Assembly: GCA_025370845.1 (NCBI GenBank)
Contig: JAMXFF010000028.1
Coordinates: 35,054 to 99,053, forward strand
Direction of reading: 5' to 3'
DNA from: Laspinema palackyanum D2a
Lineage (GTDB): Bacteria; Cyanobacteriota; Cyanobacteriia; Cyanobacteriales; Laspinemataceae
DNA length: 64,000 nucleotides
Numbering within the stretch: position 1 is the first letter of the stretch; the number at the start of each line of letters is the position of its first letter. A program made the translations under genes and the position numbers. Positions 26,910 to 37,309 of this stretch are shown here, piece after piece. A model generated the notes under the pieces. It did not search any database and had not been told where the DNA came from. It saw only the letters and a list, made by a program, of their open reading frames with translations.

Positions 26910-29402
26910 ATGCAACAGATTTCAGTTCATCACTCCCTCAAGGTGCAACCCAACCCCACCCTGAATGGCAATCCCAAAACCAGCCGATCGCCATCCTCGA
27001 AGCACTCACCGACTCTCCCCCAAAGCGAAGGCATCTTATCCCAATTTGTGGAATATGTTCCGGCAGCGGTGGCAATGGTCGATCGCCAAATGCGCTATTT
27101 GGCCTGGTCGCGACGGTGGGAGAGTGAATATAGTTCCAGCGATCGCACCTGTGCCATTGGGCGATCGCATTATGAACTCTTCCCTCATCTATGCGAATCC
27201 TGGCAACAGCGCTATCAACATTGTATAGAAACCGGAGAACCCTTGTGCCATGAGGATTGTCTCCTTAAACCCAATGGCCAACTCGAATGGGTGAAATGGG
27301 AGATTCAACCCTGGATCGCTAGTGATGGCGAAATTGGCGGGTTGATGTTGTCTGCCGAACTCCTCACCGAGCGCAAACAACTCGCCGACGCCTTACAACT
27401 CACTCAATTTGCAATGGATAAAGCGGCAGATGCCGTCCTCTGGATGACCCCGGATGCTCACTTGAGCTATGTTAATGAAGCCGCCTGTCAGTTACTCGGC
27501 TATACTCCAGAAGAATTACGCGCCCTCACCGTTTCTCAAATTGACCCCGCCTTTTCTCCCCCGATTTGGGCCGAACATTGGCGAGCGATTAAACAGTTTC
27601 AAACCTTTACCTTTGAATCTAATTACTTCACTAAACAAAATCAGTCGATTCCCGTGGAAATTCGGGTCAATTATTTAACCTTTAATGGTCAAGAATATCA
27701 CTGTGCCTTCGTCCGAGATATTAGTGAACGCAAACAAGCCGAATCCGACCTACAGAATGCCAATGAGCAACTCCAAGCCGTCTTGGATGCCGTTCCCGGT
27801 TTAGTCTCTTGGGTGAGTTCGGATTTACGCTATTTGGGGGTGAATCGCCATTTAGCCGCAGCCTTCCAAATGCCTGCGGATAGCTTTGCCGATCGCCCCG
27901 TGGGATTCTTACAAACCAGTCCCAAATTCTCCGAAATGGTGCAGGAATTTTTTGCCAGTCCTGAACCCACCCAATCCACGGAAATCACCTTAGAGTCCAA
28001 GGGTGAACCCCGCAGCTATTTAGTGGTTTCTCAGAAATATCAAAAAGGAACCAAAGCCGTTTTTATCGGCATTGATATCAGCGATCGCAAACAAATGGAA
28101 GTCGCTTTACGCCGGAGTGAAACCCTCTATCGCACCCTGGCAAAAAACTTTCCCAATGGGACCGTTTGCCTCTTTGATAAAGACCTGCATCACACCCTAG
28201 CCGAAGGAACCGAACTCCCCAAAGTTGGCTTATCTAAAGAATTAATCGAAGGCAAAACTTTAGCAGAAGCTTTCCCCTCAGACATTGCGACCCGCTACGA
28301 ACCCCTCTATCGCGATGCTCTAGCGGGCAAGGAAAGCGTGACTGAAGTTCCCTTTGGAAGTCGTCTTTATCTCGCCCATACCTTACCCTTGAAAAACGAA
28401 CAGGGAGAAGCCATTGCGGGAATGATTATGACCCAAAATATTACCGAACGCAAACAAGCAGAAGATGCCTTGCGCCGTTCCGAAGAACGCTTCCGACAAA
28501 AAGCTGAAGAACTCAAACATACCTTACAGGAATTAAGACAAACTCAAACTCAACTGATTCAAACGGAAAAAATGTCGAGTCTCGGCCAATTGGTGGCGGG
28601 GGTCGCTCACGAAATTAACAATCCCGTAAGCTTTATTTATGGCAACATCGCTCATGCTCGCCAATATGTCCGGGACCTTTTAGACCTAGTGGAACTGTAT
28701 GGAAAAGAATATCAAAAACCCACCCCGAAAATTCAAGAGCATATCGAAGGAATTGGCCTCAATTTTTTAATGGAAGATTTTCCTAAACTGATGTCTTCCA
28801 TGCAGGTAGGAGCCGATCGCATCCGGGAAGTGGTGCTGTCTTTGCGAAACTTTTCCCGTCTGGATCAAGCTCAGAAAAAATCAGTGAATATTCATGAAGG
28901 GATTGATAGTACCTTACTGATTTTACAAAATCGTCTCAAGGCAAAAGCCGGAATGCCCAGCATTGAGGTGATTAAAGAATATGGGGAACTTCCTGCCATC
29001 GAATGCTATGCCGGACAACTGAATCAGGTGTTTATGAATTTACTGGGGAATGCGATCGATGTTTTAGAGGAAGAGGGACACAAACAGCTCAAAATGCGCG
29101 CAAGAGTTCCGAACCTGACCGGGGATGCTCCCGGAACCTTTAACCCCAGAATTTGCATTCACACCGAACGGGTAGGGGACTGCGCGTTGATCCGTATTTC
29201 CGATAATGGGCGAGGAATGAATGCCGAGACCAAGCAACATATTTTTGAGCCGTTTTTTACCACCAAAAACCCGGGTAAAGGCACGGGGTTAGGTTTATCG
29301 ATTAGCTATCAAATTGTCGTGGAAAAACATGGAGGCAAAATTGACTGTAAGTCGGGTCCGGGATTGGGAACGGAATTTATGATTACCTTACCGATTCCCT
29401 AA
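26910..29402 (+). CDS. Multi-PAS sensor histidine kinase
   Basis: About 830 residues from ATG 26910, which has CAGGAGG 9 bp upstream; an in-frame ATG at 26844 would add 22. At least four PAS-type repeats (about 40-170, 175-290, 300-400, 410-530), most ending in a PAC-type ERKQAE or DRKQME linker. Then comes a coiled coil, the phospho-acceptor helix [17 protein letters not shown] (His567) and an HATPase domain with [21 protein letters not shown] and the terminal GTEFMITLP. No membrane segment and no receiver domain, so a soluble kinase whose response regulator is elsewhere. Confidence 0.92.
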   Translation: MQQISVHHSLKVQPNPTLNGNPKTSRSPSSKHSPTLPQSEGILSQFVEYVPAAVAMVDRQMRYLAWSRRWESEYSSSDRTCAIGRSHYELFPHLCESWQQRYQHCIETGEPLCHEDCLLKPNGQLEWVKWEIQPWIASDGEIGGLMLSAELLTERKQLADALQLTQFAMDKAADAVLWMTPDAHLSYVNEAACQLLGYTPEELRALTVSQIDPAFSPPIWAEHWRAIKQFQTFTFESNYFTKQNQSIPVEIRVNYLTFNGQEYHCAFVRDISERKQAESDLQNANEQLQAVLDAVPGLVSWVSSDLRYLGVNRHLAAAFQMPADSFADRPVGFLQTSPKFSEMVQEFFASPEPTQSTEITLESKGEPRSYLVVSQKYQKGTKAVFIGIDISDRKQMEVALRRSETLYRTLAKNFPNGTVCLFDKDLHHTLAEGTELPKVGLSKELIEGKTLAEAFPSDIATRYEPLYRDALAGKESVTEVPFGSRLYLAHTLPLKNEQGEAIAGMIMTQNITERKQAEDALRRSEERFRQKAEELKHTLQELRQTQTQLIQTEKMSSLGQLVAGVAHEINNPVSFIYGNIAHARQYVRDLLDLVELYGKEYQKPTPKIQEHIEGIGLNFLMEDFPKLMSSMQVGADRIREVVLSLRNFSRLDQAQKKSVNIHEGIDSTLLILQNRLKAKAGMPSIEVIKEYGELPAIECYAGQLNQVFMNLLGNAIDVLEEEGHKQLKMRARVPNLTGDAPGTFNPRICIHTERVGDCALIRISDNGRGMNAETKQHIFEPFFTTKNPGKGTGLGLSISYQIVVEKHGGKIDCKSGPGLGTEFMITLPIP

Positions 29403-29814
29403 CTTGGGTTTGAGGAGGGAAGCAGGCTGCATTTTCAATCAGCCAGGAACAGTCTGTTTCCGTGTACCTACGGTTGACAAGATGTTCTGAGTTGAGTTAA
29501 TCCCTGGGTGAAGGTTTGAATCAAAGGGTTCAGACAGGTCAACAAAATGACTTTCGTTGTCCCATCCAGATTGAGGGGTTTTAATTTTTTTTAAGTTTTT
29601 ATAAAAAAAATTAGACTGCACCCTTATTCTGATATCTTTTATTAAAACCCTGGCCACAGGGAGGAGTGAAGGAGTTACAAATATTCACAATAACTCAGAA
29701 CTACCTCAAACAAAAGTTAGACCCTTTTTCGGGAACTTTTGTGTCGGAGCAAACAACGGTTAATCGGAAACAAGTCCTAAACTAGAAACGTGACGGGTGG
29801 GGAATGGGGTAAAC
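29403..29814. other. Intergenic region (412 bp)
   Basis: Contains a strongly AT-rich run (29578-29612) that could carry a promoter for the GGDEF/EAL gene. No coding or RNA feature recognised. Confidence 0.45.
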
Positions 29815-32800
29815 ATGAAGACTCAGAGGGGGCAGAAAATGAGCAGGGCCGGATTGGCCCTGGGAGGGTTGGCGATCGCCGGGGCTGTGCTGGGACTGGA
29901 CCAACCGGGCGGCGGATGGCCGGGGGAATGGCAACCACACCTAGGGTTGGGGTCCGTCTCGGTGGCGGCGATCGCAGCCACTCCCCTTGGCTTCTCCTGG
30001 GTTCCGAGTCGTCCAGATTCTCCCTGGAGTCAGAATAGGGACGGGACTGGACAGCGCTTAAACACAGGCGGGTCTATCACTCCAGAGGATGACGACCTAG
30101 GGGAATTTACATTAATAAAAAAGCCCGCATTTCTTGACATAACCCCTCTAAAATTGAGGGAATTCATTCAGATGTTAACTTACTTTTTCCAGCCAGAGTA
30201 TGCCTCAATTTCCGAGGAATTAATAGAGACCGCTGCAACGAATCCTGCCCATTCCCACTCTCCCCGTTCTCAAGAGGCTTCTGAATCCTCCTTTCTAGTG
30301 GCAATTAACCCCTGGGGGACGGCCCACAACCCCTATCAAATTGCCCTGGTGCTCTTCCTAAATACCACCGGAACTGTCCTGATGCTGCACTATGTGAGTC
30401 TGAGAATGCAAACCCAGTTCAAAGCCCATATCACCGAAAAGGAAGCATTGCCAGTCGCCCCAGACGGATGGTTGAGTCTCCTCGATACCAACCCTGCCTT
30501 TAACTGTGCCATCAAACCCAATGGCACAGTTTTCTTTATGAATCAAGCCATGTTAACGCGAGTCGGTTATATTCGGGCGGAAGCATTAGGGCTGGATTAT
30601 ATTAATACATTTATTCCCCAACCGGACCGGCCCTTGGTCTCGCAAACCTTAGAGCAACTCACCCAGGAAACCCAACCTCAACGAATCCAAACCCGCATTC
30701 TCACAAAGCAGGGAGAAGAAATCTGGGTGGAGTGGTGTGTTCGGTCCGTGTACACAGGCGATCGCCCGAGGTTAGACTATTGGATCGCCACCGGAATCGA
30801 GATTGAAGACCCGAGTCGCGTCGAAGCCCACACTCGTCTATGGGAGAACATGACTCAGGCGGTGAGTGCAGCGCCAGATTTTGAATCCGCCTTAAAAGTC
30901 GCACTTTGTAGCATGGGAGAAACCCTAGGATACTCTGCCGGGGAAGCCTGGGTTCTCAACCCCGAGGGAACCGCTTTAGACTGTTCTGGTCTGTACTATG
31001 CTGCACCGGGAAGCTCTTACTCCGCTCCTGGTAGTTGCTTGCGCTTAGAACTCAATCAGGGGTTAGCTGGACGAGTCATGGCATCGGGAGAACCGGAATG
31101 GATTGCCGATCTCGCCGCTGAAGCCGAGAAAGGGTTTCCTCTCTCTCACCGGGCGATCGCCTGTGGATTCACCAGTGCCTTGGGAATTCCAATTTTGGCC
31201 GATCGCCTGGTCCTGGCGGTGTTGGTGTTTTTTCAGTCAACCCCGGGGAAACTCGACTCGCGACTGCTGCCGCGCATCTCCTCAATGGCGCTCCAAGTAG
31301 GGTCTGTCTTACATCGGTTACAGACCTTAAAGGCACTCCAGCAAGCGGAAGCGAACTATCGCAGTATTGTAGAAAATGCCGTAGAAGGAATTTTTCAGAC
31401 CACCCCCGATGGACGGTATATGAGTGCGAATCCAGCTTTGGCGGCGATCTATGGGTATGCTTCCCTCCCGGAATTGATGGCGGCGCTGTGCGATCGCTCC
31501 CATCAAATCTACGTTGATCCCCGATGTCCAGAGGAGTTTATTCGCCTGTTACAGCAACAAGATGTGGTTACCGGATTTGAAGCGCAGGTTTATCGCGCGG
31601 ATGGTAGTATGATTTGGATTTCTCAAAATGCTCGTGCGGTGCGCGATGCTCGTGATCAATTGATGTATTATGAAGGGTCCGTGGTGAATATAACCGATCG
31701 CAAATGGACAGAAGCGCAACTGCGATACAATGCTTCTCACGATGCACTCACCGGGTTGTGGAATCGAGGCTTTTTTATGGATCGGTTGGTCAAAGCCGTC
31801 TCCCGGGCCCAGAGTGAACCGGAGTATGAGTTTGCGGTCTTGTTCATGGATTTGGATGACTTCAAATTGGTGAATGATAGTTTAGGTCATTCCGTGGGCG
31901 ATCGCTTGTTGATGGCGATCGCCGGACGACTAGAACAATGTTTAGGTCCTAACGATACCCTCGCCCGGTTTGGCGGGGATGAATTTACTTTGTTGTTGGA
32001 AGATATTCCTCGGGTTGAAGATGCGATCGCCGTGGCGCACCAAGTCCACGAAACCTTGCGTCAGCCGTTTAATGCGGGAAGTTACGAGGTGTTTTCCTCA
32101 ATCAGTATTGGCATTGTTCATAGTACAGCCGGCGATCGGCGTCAGCCTGATTTTTTGCGGGATGCGGATATTGCTATGTATCGCGCCAAAGGCCGGGAAA
32201 AAGGCGGATATGTGGTATTTGATGCTACCATGCGTGAGGAAGCTATCTTACGATTGGAGTTGGAAACCGATCTGCGCTGGGCGATCGAACGCGGCGAGTT
32301 TCAGATGTTTTATCAGCCCATTGTGAGGCTCACTACGGGAGAAATTAGTGGATTTGAAGCCTTGATTCGATGGCATCATCCCCGCAAAGGGTGGATTTCT
32401 CCCAATGTATTTATCCCCGTGGCCGAGGAAACCGGCGCGATCGAACGCATCGGTGAATGGGCGCTGATTCAATCCTGTAACCAGTTAAAAAGCTGGAAAA
32501 AGCAATTTCCCACCTATCCTTCCCTGAAAATGAGTGTGAATCTTTCCGGGAAGCAACTGACTCAGAAATTGAGCGATCGCGTTGAGGAAATTCTCCAGGA
32601 AACCGGGGTTGATGGCTGGGATTTGAAATTAGAAATTACCGAAACGGCCCTCGTGGAAGACCCTGAAGGGGCGATCGCCATCCTTGATCGCCTCAAAGCC
32701 CTCGATATTCAGTTATGCATTGATGATTTTGGCACAGGTTACTCCTCTTTGAGTTATCTCCATCGCTTCCCCGTGGATGTTTTAAAAATAGACCGCTCTT

Positions 32801-33042
32801 TTGTTCGTCAAATGTCCCACCTCAATGACGATTCAGAAATTGTCAGAACCATTGTCACCCTGGCGCATACCCTAGGACTGGATGTGATTGCAGAAGGCAT
32901 TGAAACCCTAGATTCCATGCACGAACTCCAAATCCTCCGCTGTAAATACGGTCAGGGCTACTTTTTTTCCGAACCCGTTAACGGTGAGGCTGCGGCACTC
33001 TTATTAGTCCAGGGTCAGGTGAGTGACCTAGAAGTGAGTTAA
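29815..33042 (+). CDS. PAS/GAF/PAS-GGDEF-EAL cyclic-di-GMP protein
   Basis: About 1075 residues from ATG 29815 (GGGGT just upstream; GTG at 29797 is an alternative). Hydrophobic segments lie near the N terminus and around residue 175 (IALVLFLNTTGTVLML). PAS about 215-330, GAF about 350-500, PAS about 510-630. GGDEF about 640-805 keeps the catalytic RFGGDEF but has no RxxD inhibitory site before it. EAL about 815-1070 keeps FEALIRW, DDFGTGYSSL and AEGIET, so diguanylate cyclase and phosphodiesterase activities are both possible. It follows the histidine kinase, suggesting a shared signalling role. Confidence 0.93.
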   Translation: MKTQRGQKMSRAGLALGGLAIAGAVLGLDQPGGGWPGEWQPHLGLGSVSVAAIAATPLGFSWVPSRPDSPWSQNRDGTGQRLNTGGSITPEDDDLGEFTLIKKPAFLDITPLKLREFIQMLTYFFQPEYASISEELIETAATNPAHSHSPRSQEASESSFLVAINPWGTAHNPYQIALVLFLNTTGTVLMLHYVSLRMQTQFKAHITEKEALPVAPDGWLSLLDTNPAFNCAIKPNGTVFFMNQAMLTRVGYIRAEALGLDYINTFIPQPDRPLVSQTLEQLTQETQPQRIQTRILTKQGEEIWVEWCVRSVYTGDRPRLDYWIATGIEIEDPSRVEAHTRLWENMTQAVSAAPDFESALKVALCSMGETLGYSAGEAWVLNPEGTALDCSGLYYAAPGSSYSAPGSCLRLELNQGLAGRVMASGEPEWIADLAAEAEKGFPLSHRAIACGFTSALGIPILADRLVLAVLVFFQSTPGKLDSRLLPRISSMALQVGSVLHRLQTLKALQQAEANYRSIVENAVEGIFQTTPDGRYMSANPALAAIYGYASLPELMAALCDRSHQIYVDPRCPEEFIRLLQQQDVVTGFEAQVYRADGSMIWISQNARAVRDARDQLMYYEGSVVNITDRKWTEAQLRYNASHDALTGLWNRGFFMDRLVKAVSRAQSEPEYEFAVLFMDLDDFKLVNDSLGHSVGDRLLMAIAGRLEQCLGPNDTLARFGGDEFTLLLEDIPRVEDAIAVAHQVHETLRQPFNAGSYEVFSSISIGIVHSTAGDRRQPDFLRDADIAMYRAKGREKGGYVVFDATMREEAILRLELETDLRWAIERGEFQMFYQPIVRLTTGEISGFEALIRWHHPRKGWISPNVFIPVAEETGAIERIGEWALIQSCNQLKSWKKQFPTYPSLKMSVNLSGKQLTQKLSDRVEEILQETGVDGWDLKLEITETALVEDPEGAIAILDRLKALDIQLCIDDFGTGYSSLSYLHRFPVDVLKIDRSFVRQMSHLNDDSEIVRTIVTLAHTLGLDVIAEGIETLDSMHELQILRCKYGQGYFFSEPVNGEAAALLLVQGQVSDLEVS

Positions 33043-33307
33043 TACTTAGGCGGGGGTTTGCACCCTCGGCTAGGCTTTTCACAAGTGCTTTGGACGTAGG
33101 TTAAACGCGATACCCCGATCCACTTCAATATTAAACTCTTGGCCCTCAAGCTTTTCAGACCTCGGACAATTCCGAAGTTTTTTCGTTACAATAAATGCGA
33201 GCCTTTAGGGGAAATCTACGCAAGCGCGATCGCGCTTTTACTTGGGTGACATTCAATCGGATCACCCTCTCAAAAAAAAGGCGAATTTAGCGAATAGTAA
33301 CTTTTCC

Positions 33308-34768
33308 ATGAAACTAACATTTTTCAATTTAAGCTCACCATTCAATTCTTTCATTTCCAGGAAACGCTTTTGGTATATTGTGCCTTTTTTATGTTCTTTG
33401 GGAATCGCCTTATTCCCCTCACTGACTGCCGCTAGGGATGCTCAGTTTTCTGCCGTTCCCTCCGGGATATCCTTATCCCATCAGGTCACTCAATTACAGG
33501 ACCAAAAACCTGCCATCAGCCCAGGAAGTTCCCCGAGTGATTTTGCCCAGGCTGTCACAGCAATTGAGCAACAATGGGAAACAGTATTTGAAGATTATTT
33601 TGGCAGAAATTTATCGGAAGTTACCCTGAGTGGGGCAGAAATTGGCGAAGCGTTGGCTGGCGTCGAACAAAAAACGGGTCAAAAGTCGGCGGTAATTTAC
33701 ATGATTCCCCGTGAGGATAAACTTGAACTGTTGTTAGTCACTGCGGATGGAGGAGTGACGGGTCGGACGATCGCCGAAACCAATCAAGAGATGCTGATAG
33801 AAACAGCACAACAATTACGACAGCGCATGACTAGCCCCAGCCGAAGAAGTACCCGGTCCTATCTGCCTCAAGCGCAACAACTTTATACTTGGACGATCGC
33901 ACCCTTGCGTGAGGAATTGCAGTCGCTGGGAATCGAAAATCTGTTGTTATGTGTCGGTCCAGGGTTGCGATCGGTCCCCTTTGCTGCCTTACATGATGGG
34001 GAAAAATTTTTGGTGGAACAATACAGTCTCTCCCTAATTCCCGCCTTTAATATGATTGACTTGAATCCCAGTGAACTGGCGAATACAGAAGTTTTGGCAA
34101 TGGGGGCGTCCCAATTTGAGAACCTCTCTCCTCTACCTGCGGTCCCGGTGGAACTCTCTCAAATTGCCCGTTATCTGTGGCCGGGAGAGGTGTTTCTCAA
34201 TCAAGATTTTACCCTGGAAAACTTGCAGTTGCAATTGCAAGAATCCCGCTATGGAATCGTTCACCTCGCCACTCACGCTGATTTTCAGGAGGGAAAACCG
34301 GCTCAATCTTATATTCAATTGTGGGATAGTCAACTCACTTTGGATGATATGCAACAGTTGGAACTCGATGACGCTGCGATCGGATTATTGGTGTTGAGTG
34401 CTTGTAAGACGGCTGTCGGCAGCCAAGATGCCGAAAAGGGATTTGCCGGATTAGCGATTCAAAGCGGTGTCCCTTCTGCCTTAGCGAGTTTATGGTATGT
34501 GAGTGACCTCGGGACTCTAGCACTGATGTCCGAGTTTTACAATACGTTCAAAACCGACGACCCCAACTCGCGATCGCTCCTCAAGGCAGAAGCGCTGCGT
34601 GAGGCTCAACTGGCGATGCTGCGAGGAGAAGTGCGCCTAGAAGACGGCAACCTCGTCAGCGATCGCGGGGTACTTCCTCTCCCCGGAGAATTAGGGGAAT
34701 TGACGGGGGAAAATTTAGCTCACCCTTACTTTTGGGCCGGGTTTACTTTAATTGGCAGTCCCTGGTAA
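33308..34768 (+). CDS. Exported CHAT-domain protease
   Basis: About 486 residues from ATG 33308; a frame reaching 33242 exists but the shorter start places a signal peptide first (FWYIVPFLCSLGIALFPSLTAA). The CHAT (caspase-like) domain covers about residues 165-485 with the dyad His323 in IVHLATHADF and Cys366 in LVLSACKTAVG, and ends in the family's HPYFWAGFTLIGSPW. The usual TPR repeats are absent. CHAT proteases cleave specific partner proteins; export suggests a periplasmic or outer-membrane target. DUF928, often found beside such genes, lies about 11 kb away. Confidence 0.9.
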   Translation: MKLTFFNLSSPFNSFISRKRFWYIVPFLCSLGIALFPSLTAARDAQFSAVPSGISLSHQVTQLQDQKPAISPGSSPSDFAQAVTAIEQQWETVFEDYFGRNLSEVTLSGAEIGEALAGVEQKTGQKSAVIYMIPREDKLELLLVTADGGVTGRTIAETNQEMLIETAQQLRQRMTSPSRRSTRSYLPQAQQLYTWTIAPLREELQSLGIENLLLCVGPGLRSVPFAALHDGEKFLVEQYSLSLIPAFNMIDLNPSELANTEVLAMGASQFENLSPLPAVPVELSQIARYLWPGEVFLNQDFTLENLQLQLQESRYGIVHLATHADFQEGKPAQSYIQLWDSQLTLDDMQQLELDDAAIGLLVLSACKTAVGSQDAEKGFAGLAIQSGVPSALASLWYVSDLGTLALMSEFYNTFKTDDPNSRSLLKAEALREAQLAMLRGEVRLEDGNLVSDRGVLPLPGELGELTGENLAHPYFWAGFTLIGSPW

Positions 34769-35191
34769 GAGGCGGTACCCCTGGCGATCGCTGTTCTGGA
34801 GAAGGGTAAAACTCAAGAAAGGCGATCGCGACTTCAGCTTATTTCCCTGATCCCTTGACAGGAACACCCCACCCAGAAACATCGAGTAACTGTTGAAGCG
34901 ATCGCCTGCTCTTTTAAATTCTGACCCCTTGAATTTCCGAATATAACCGCTCTCAATTTATGAGTCCATCTGGGCGATCGGTGTAATTTTATTGGATTGC
35001 AATCACCCAATCAATAGGCGTTGAAGGTATGCTTAGACTGACCCATTAGAAATCATATACCGAACCTGACTTTAATCCGGTTCATTCCATCAAAACTCAT
35101 CAATTTTGCCAAACCCCATCCAAACATCCTACAATTATCCCATTGCCAGTGATTTTTATAACTCGGGTTTTGCATCCCATCCAAAAAATCG
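34769..35191. other. Intergenic region (423 bp)
   Basis: Several HIP1 sites between 34783 and 34980, then AT-rich DNA before the sugar kinase. No gene or repeat recognised. Confidence 0.45.
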
Positions 35192-36259
35192 ATGAAAATG
35201 TTTGTTCCAGGTCGTCTTTGTTTATTTGGAGAACACAGTGATTGGGCCGGGGGATACCGAAGTATCAATCCTGCTCTCCACAAAGGATACACCCTCAGCG
35301 TCGGCACCAATCAAGGTATTTATGCCCAAGTCAAACCCCATCCCACCCATCTGATTCTTCACTCCTGTCTCACCGATGGCACTCGTAAAGAATTGTTACA
35401 AATTCCGATGGAACGAGAACAATTGCTGGCCGAAGCCAAAAAGGGTGGGTTTTTTAGTTACGCCGCAGGAGTCGCCTATCAAGCCTTGACCTTGTATCAG
35501 GTCCAAGGCATAGAAATTGATAACTATCAAACCGATTTACCCATTCAAAAAGGATTAGCCTCAAGTGCAGCTATCTCCGTCCTCGTCGCCCGTTGTTTCA
35601 ATCAGTTATACCAATTAAAATTAACCCTTCGCGGTGAAATGGAGTTAGCCTATCACGGTGAAATTACCACCCCATCTCGCTGTGGTCGCCTCGACCAAAG
35701 TTGTGCCTACGGGAACCGGCCTGTGATGATGATGTTTGATGGACCACATATTAATATTATAGAACTCAAAATTTCCAAAAATTTATTTTTTGTAGTCGTG
35801 GATTTAGCCGCCTCCAAAAATACCCATGAAATTCTCAGTATTCTCAATCAATGCTATCCCTTTGCCACCAATGAAATTAAGCAAAGCGTTCATAAATATT
35901 TAGGAGAGATTAGCGCCCGAATTACCCAGGAAGCCGCCACAGCCCTAGAACAGGGTGATGCCGAATCCCTCGGAGCCTTAATGAAGCAAGCCCAAACAGA
36001 ATTTGACCGCTATTTAATTCGGGCCTGTCCCTCCCAATTAACTGCCCCCGTACTGCATTCGCTGCTCAAACATCCTCCGCTGCAAAGCTTAATTTTGGGC
36101 GGAAAAGGCGTCGGTTCTCAAGGAGATGGGACCGCACAATTTATCGTCAAGAATCAACAAAATCAACAGCGATTGATTGAACTGATTAAACGAGATTTTC
36201 CGCAAATGCAATGTTTGAAACTGGTGATTTCATCTTCTTCCCCTGAAGTCATAGAATAA
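35192..36259 (+). CDS. GHMP-family sugar kinase
   Basis: A 355-residue small-molecule kinase. Motif 1 is GRLCLFGEHSDWAGG (residues 7-21, galactokinase/mevalonate kinase signature), motif 2 is KGLASSAAISVL (about 120-131, ATP phosphate loop), and motif 3 is GGKGVGSQGDGTAQF (about 302-316). It is shorter than galactokinase and the sequence around motif 1 recalls glucuronokinase and arabinokinase-like members. The following gene is a GalU-type nucleotidyltransferase, so the pair may turn a free sugar into a nucleotide sugar. Substrate cannot be read. Confidence 0.82.
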   Translation: MKMFVPGRLCLFGEHSDWAGGYRSINPALHKGYTLSVGTNQGIYAQVKPHPTHLILHSCLTDGTRKELLQIPMEREQLLAEAKKGGFFSYAAGVAYQALTLYQVQGIEIDNYQTDLPIQKGLASSAAISVLVARCFNQLYQLKLTLRGEMELAYHGEITTPSRCGRLDQSCAYGNRPVMMMFDGPHINIIELKISKNLFFVVVDLAASKNTHEILSILNQCYPFATNEIKQSVHKYLGEISARITQEAATALEQGDAESLGALMKQAQTEFDRYLIRACPSQLTAPVLHSLLKHPPLQSLILGGKGVGSQGDGTAQFIVKNQQNQQRLIELIKRDFPQMQCLKLVISSSSPEVIE

Positions 36260-36337
36260 AATAGGGGGACATTCCCGCAACCTGTCTAGTTCAGTCTTAA
36301 CCGTGAGACATGATGGCCTTCTCTAAACCGTTTTAAT

Positions 36338-37231
36338 ATGACCAATTCAAATCATCCGATTCGCAAAGCAATTATTCCAGCCGCAGGATTTGGCACGCGC
36401 CTGTTTCCAGCCACGAAAGCTATCAAAAAAGAATTGTTGCCGATTATCGACAGCAAAGGTCGAGTTAAACCCACGATTTTAGCCATTGTAGAAGAAGCCA
36501 TCAGTGCCGGAATCGAAGAGGTGGCGATTATCGTACAAACCGGGGATGCTCCAATTTTTGAGAGTTTCTTCAAAACTCCTTTAAACGCGATTCATTATAA
36601 CAAACTTTCCCCAGAAAATCAAGCTTATAGTCAGTATTTACAAGACTTAGGCGAAAAAATTACCCTATTGATTCAGGAAGTTCAGGAGGGGTATGGTCAT
36701 GCGGTATTTTGCGCCAAAGACTGGGTAAATCATGAACCATTCCTGCTGTTTTTAGGGGATCATGTTTATTTATCCGATACCGAACTCTCTTGTGCCAGCC
36801 AACTAATGGAGGTTTATAACCGGGTGGGAAAAAGTACCGTTGCCCTCACTGTAACCCCTGGTGAAGAAATTTATCACTGTGGTTGTGTCACGGGCAATTG
36901 GCAAGATAACGATAAAATTTTGTCCCTCACCCAAGTCTGCGAAAAGCCGGATTTAGACTATGCCAGGAAATACTTAAAGGTAGCAGGATTAACAGGCGAT
37001 CGCTTCTTAACCGTCTTCGGAATTTATGCCCTAACTCCCACAATCTTTGACTTTCTCGAAACCAATATCCGCAATAATCTCCGAGAGAAAGGAGAATTTC
37101 AGCTCACCACCTGCTTAGAACAAGTGCGGCAAGCGGAAGGAATGTATGGCTATCAAATCAAAGGACGATGTTTCGATACCGGAATGCCCGATGCCTATTA
37201 TCAGACTTTCATCGATTTTCGCAACGGCTAA
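36338..37231 (+). CDS. GalU-type sugar-1-phosphate nucleotidyltransferase
   Basis: A 297-residue Rossmann-like nucleotidyltransferase: IIPAAGFGTRLFPATKAIKKE at the N terminus (nucleotide-binding loop), then ILAIVEEAISAGIEEV, FLLFLGDHVYLSD (metal-binding Asp) and CEKPDLDYARKYL. Related to UTP-glucose-1-phosphate uridylyltransferase; the sequence is divergent enough that a different sugar is plausible. It starts 78 bp after the GHMP kinase on the same strand and probably forms an operon with it. Confidence 0.85.
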   Translation: MTNSNHPIRKAIIPAAGFGTRLFPATKAIKKELLPIIDSKGRVKPTILAIVEEAISAGIEEVAIIVQTGDAPIFESFFKTPLNAIHYNKLSPENQAYSQYLQDLGEKITLLIQEVQEGYGHAVFCAKDWVNHEPFLLFLGDHVYLSDTELSCASQLMEVYNRVGKSTVALTVTPGEEIYHCGCVTGNWQDNDKILSLTQVCEKPDLDYARKYLKVAGLTGDRFLTVFGIYALTPTIFDFLETNIRNNLREKGEFQLTTCLEQVRQAEGMYGYQIKGRCFDTGMPDAYYQTFIDFRNG

Positions 37232-37309
37232 AAATTGTGCTGCATCCAACACAGCCTGATTGACATTTGATATCATAGATTAGAAACATAGCAAAATTAA
37301 AAAACTCCC

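Noticed and set aside
26654..27127. 157-codon open frame overlapping the kinase start
   Set aside because: Runs into the kinase gene in another phase and shows no family features.
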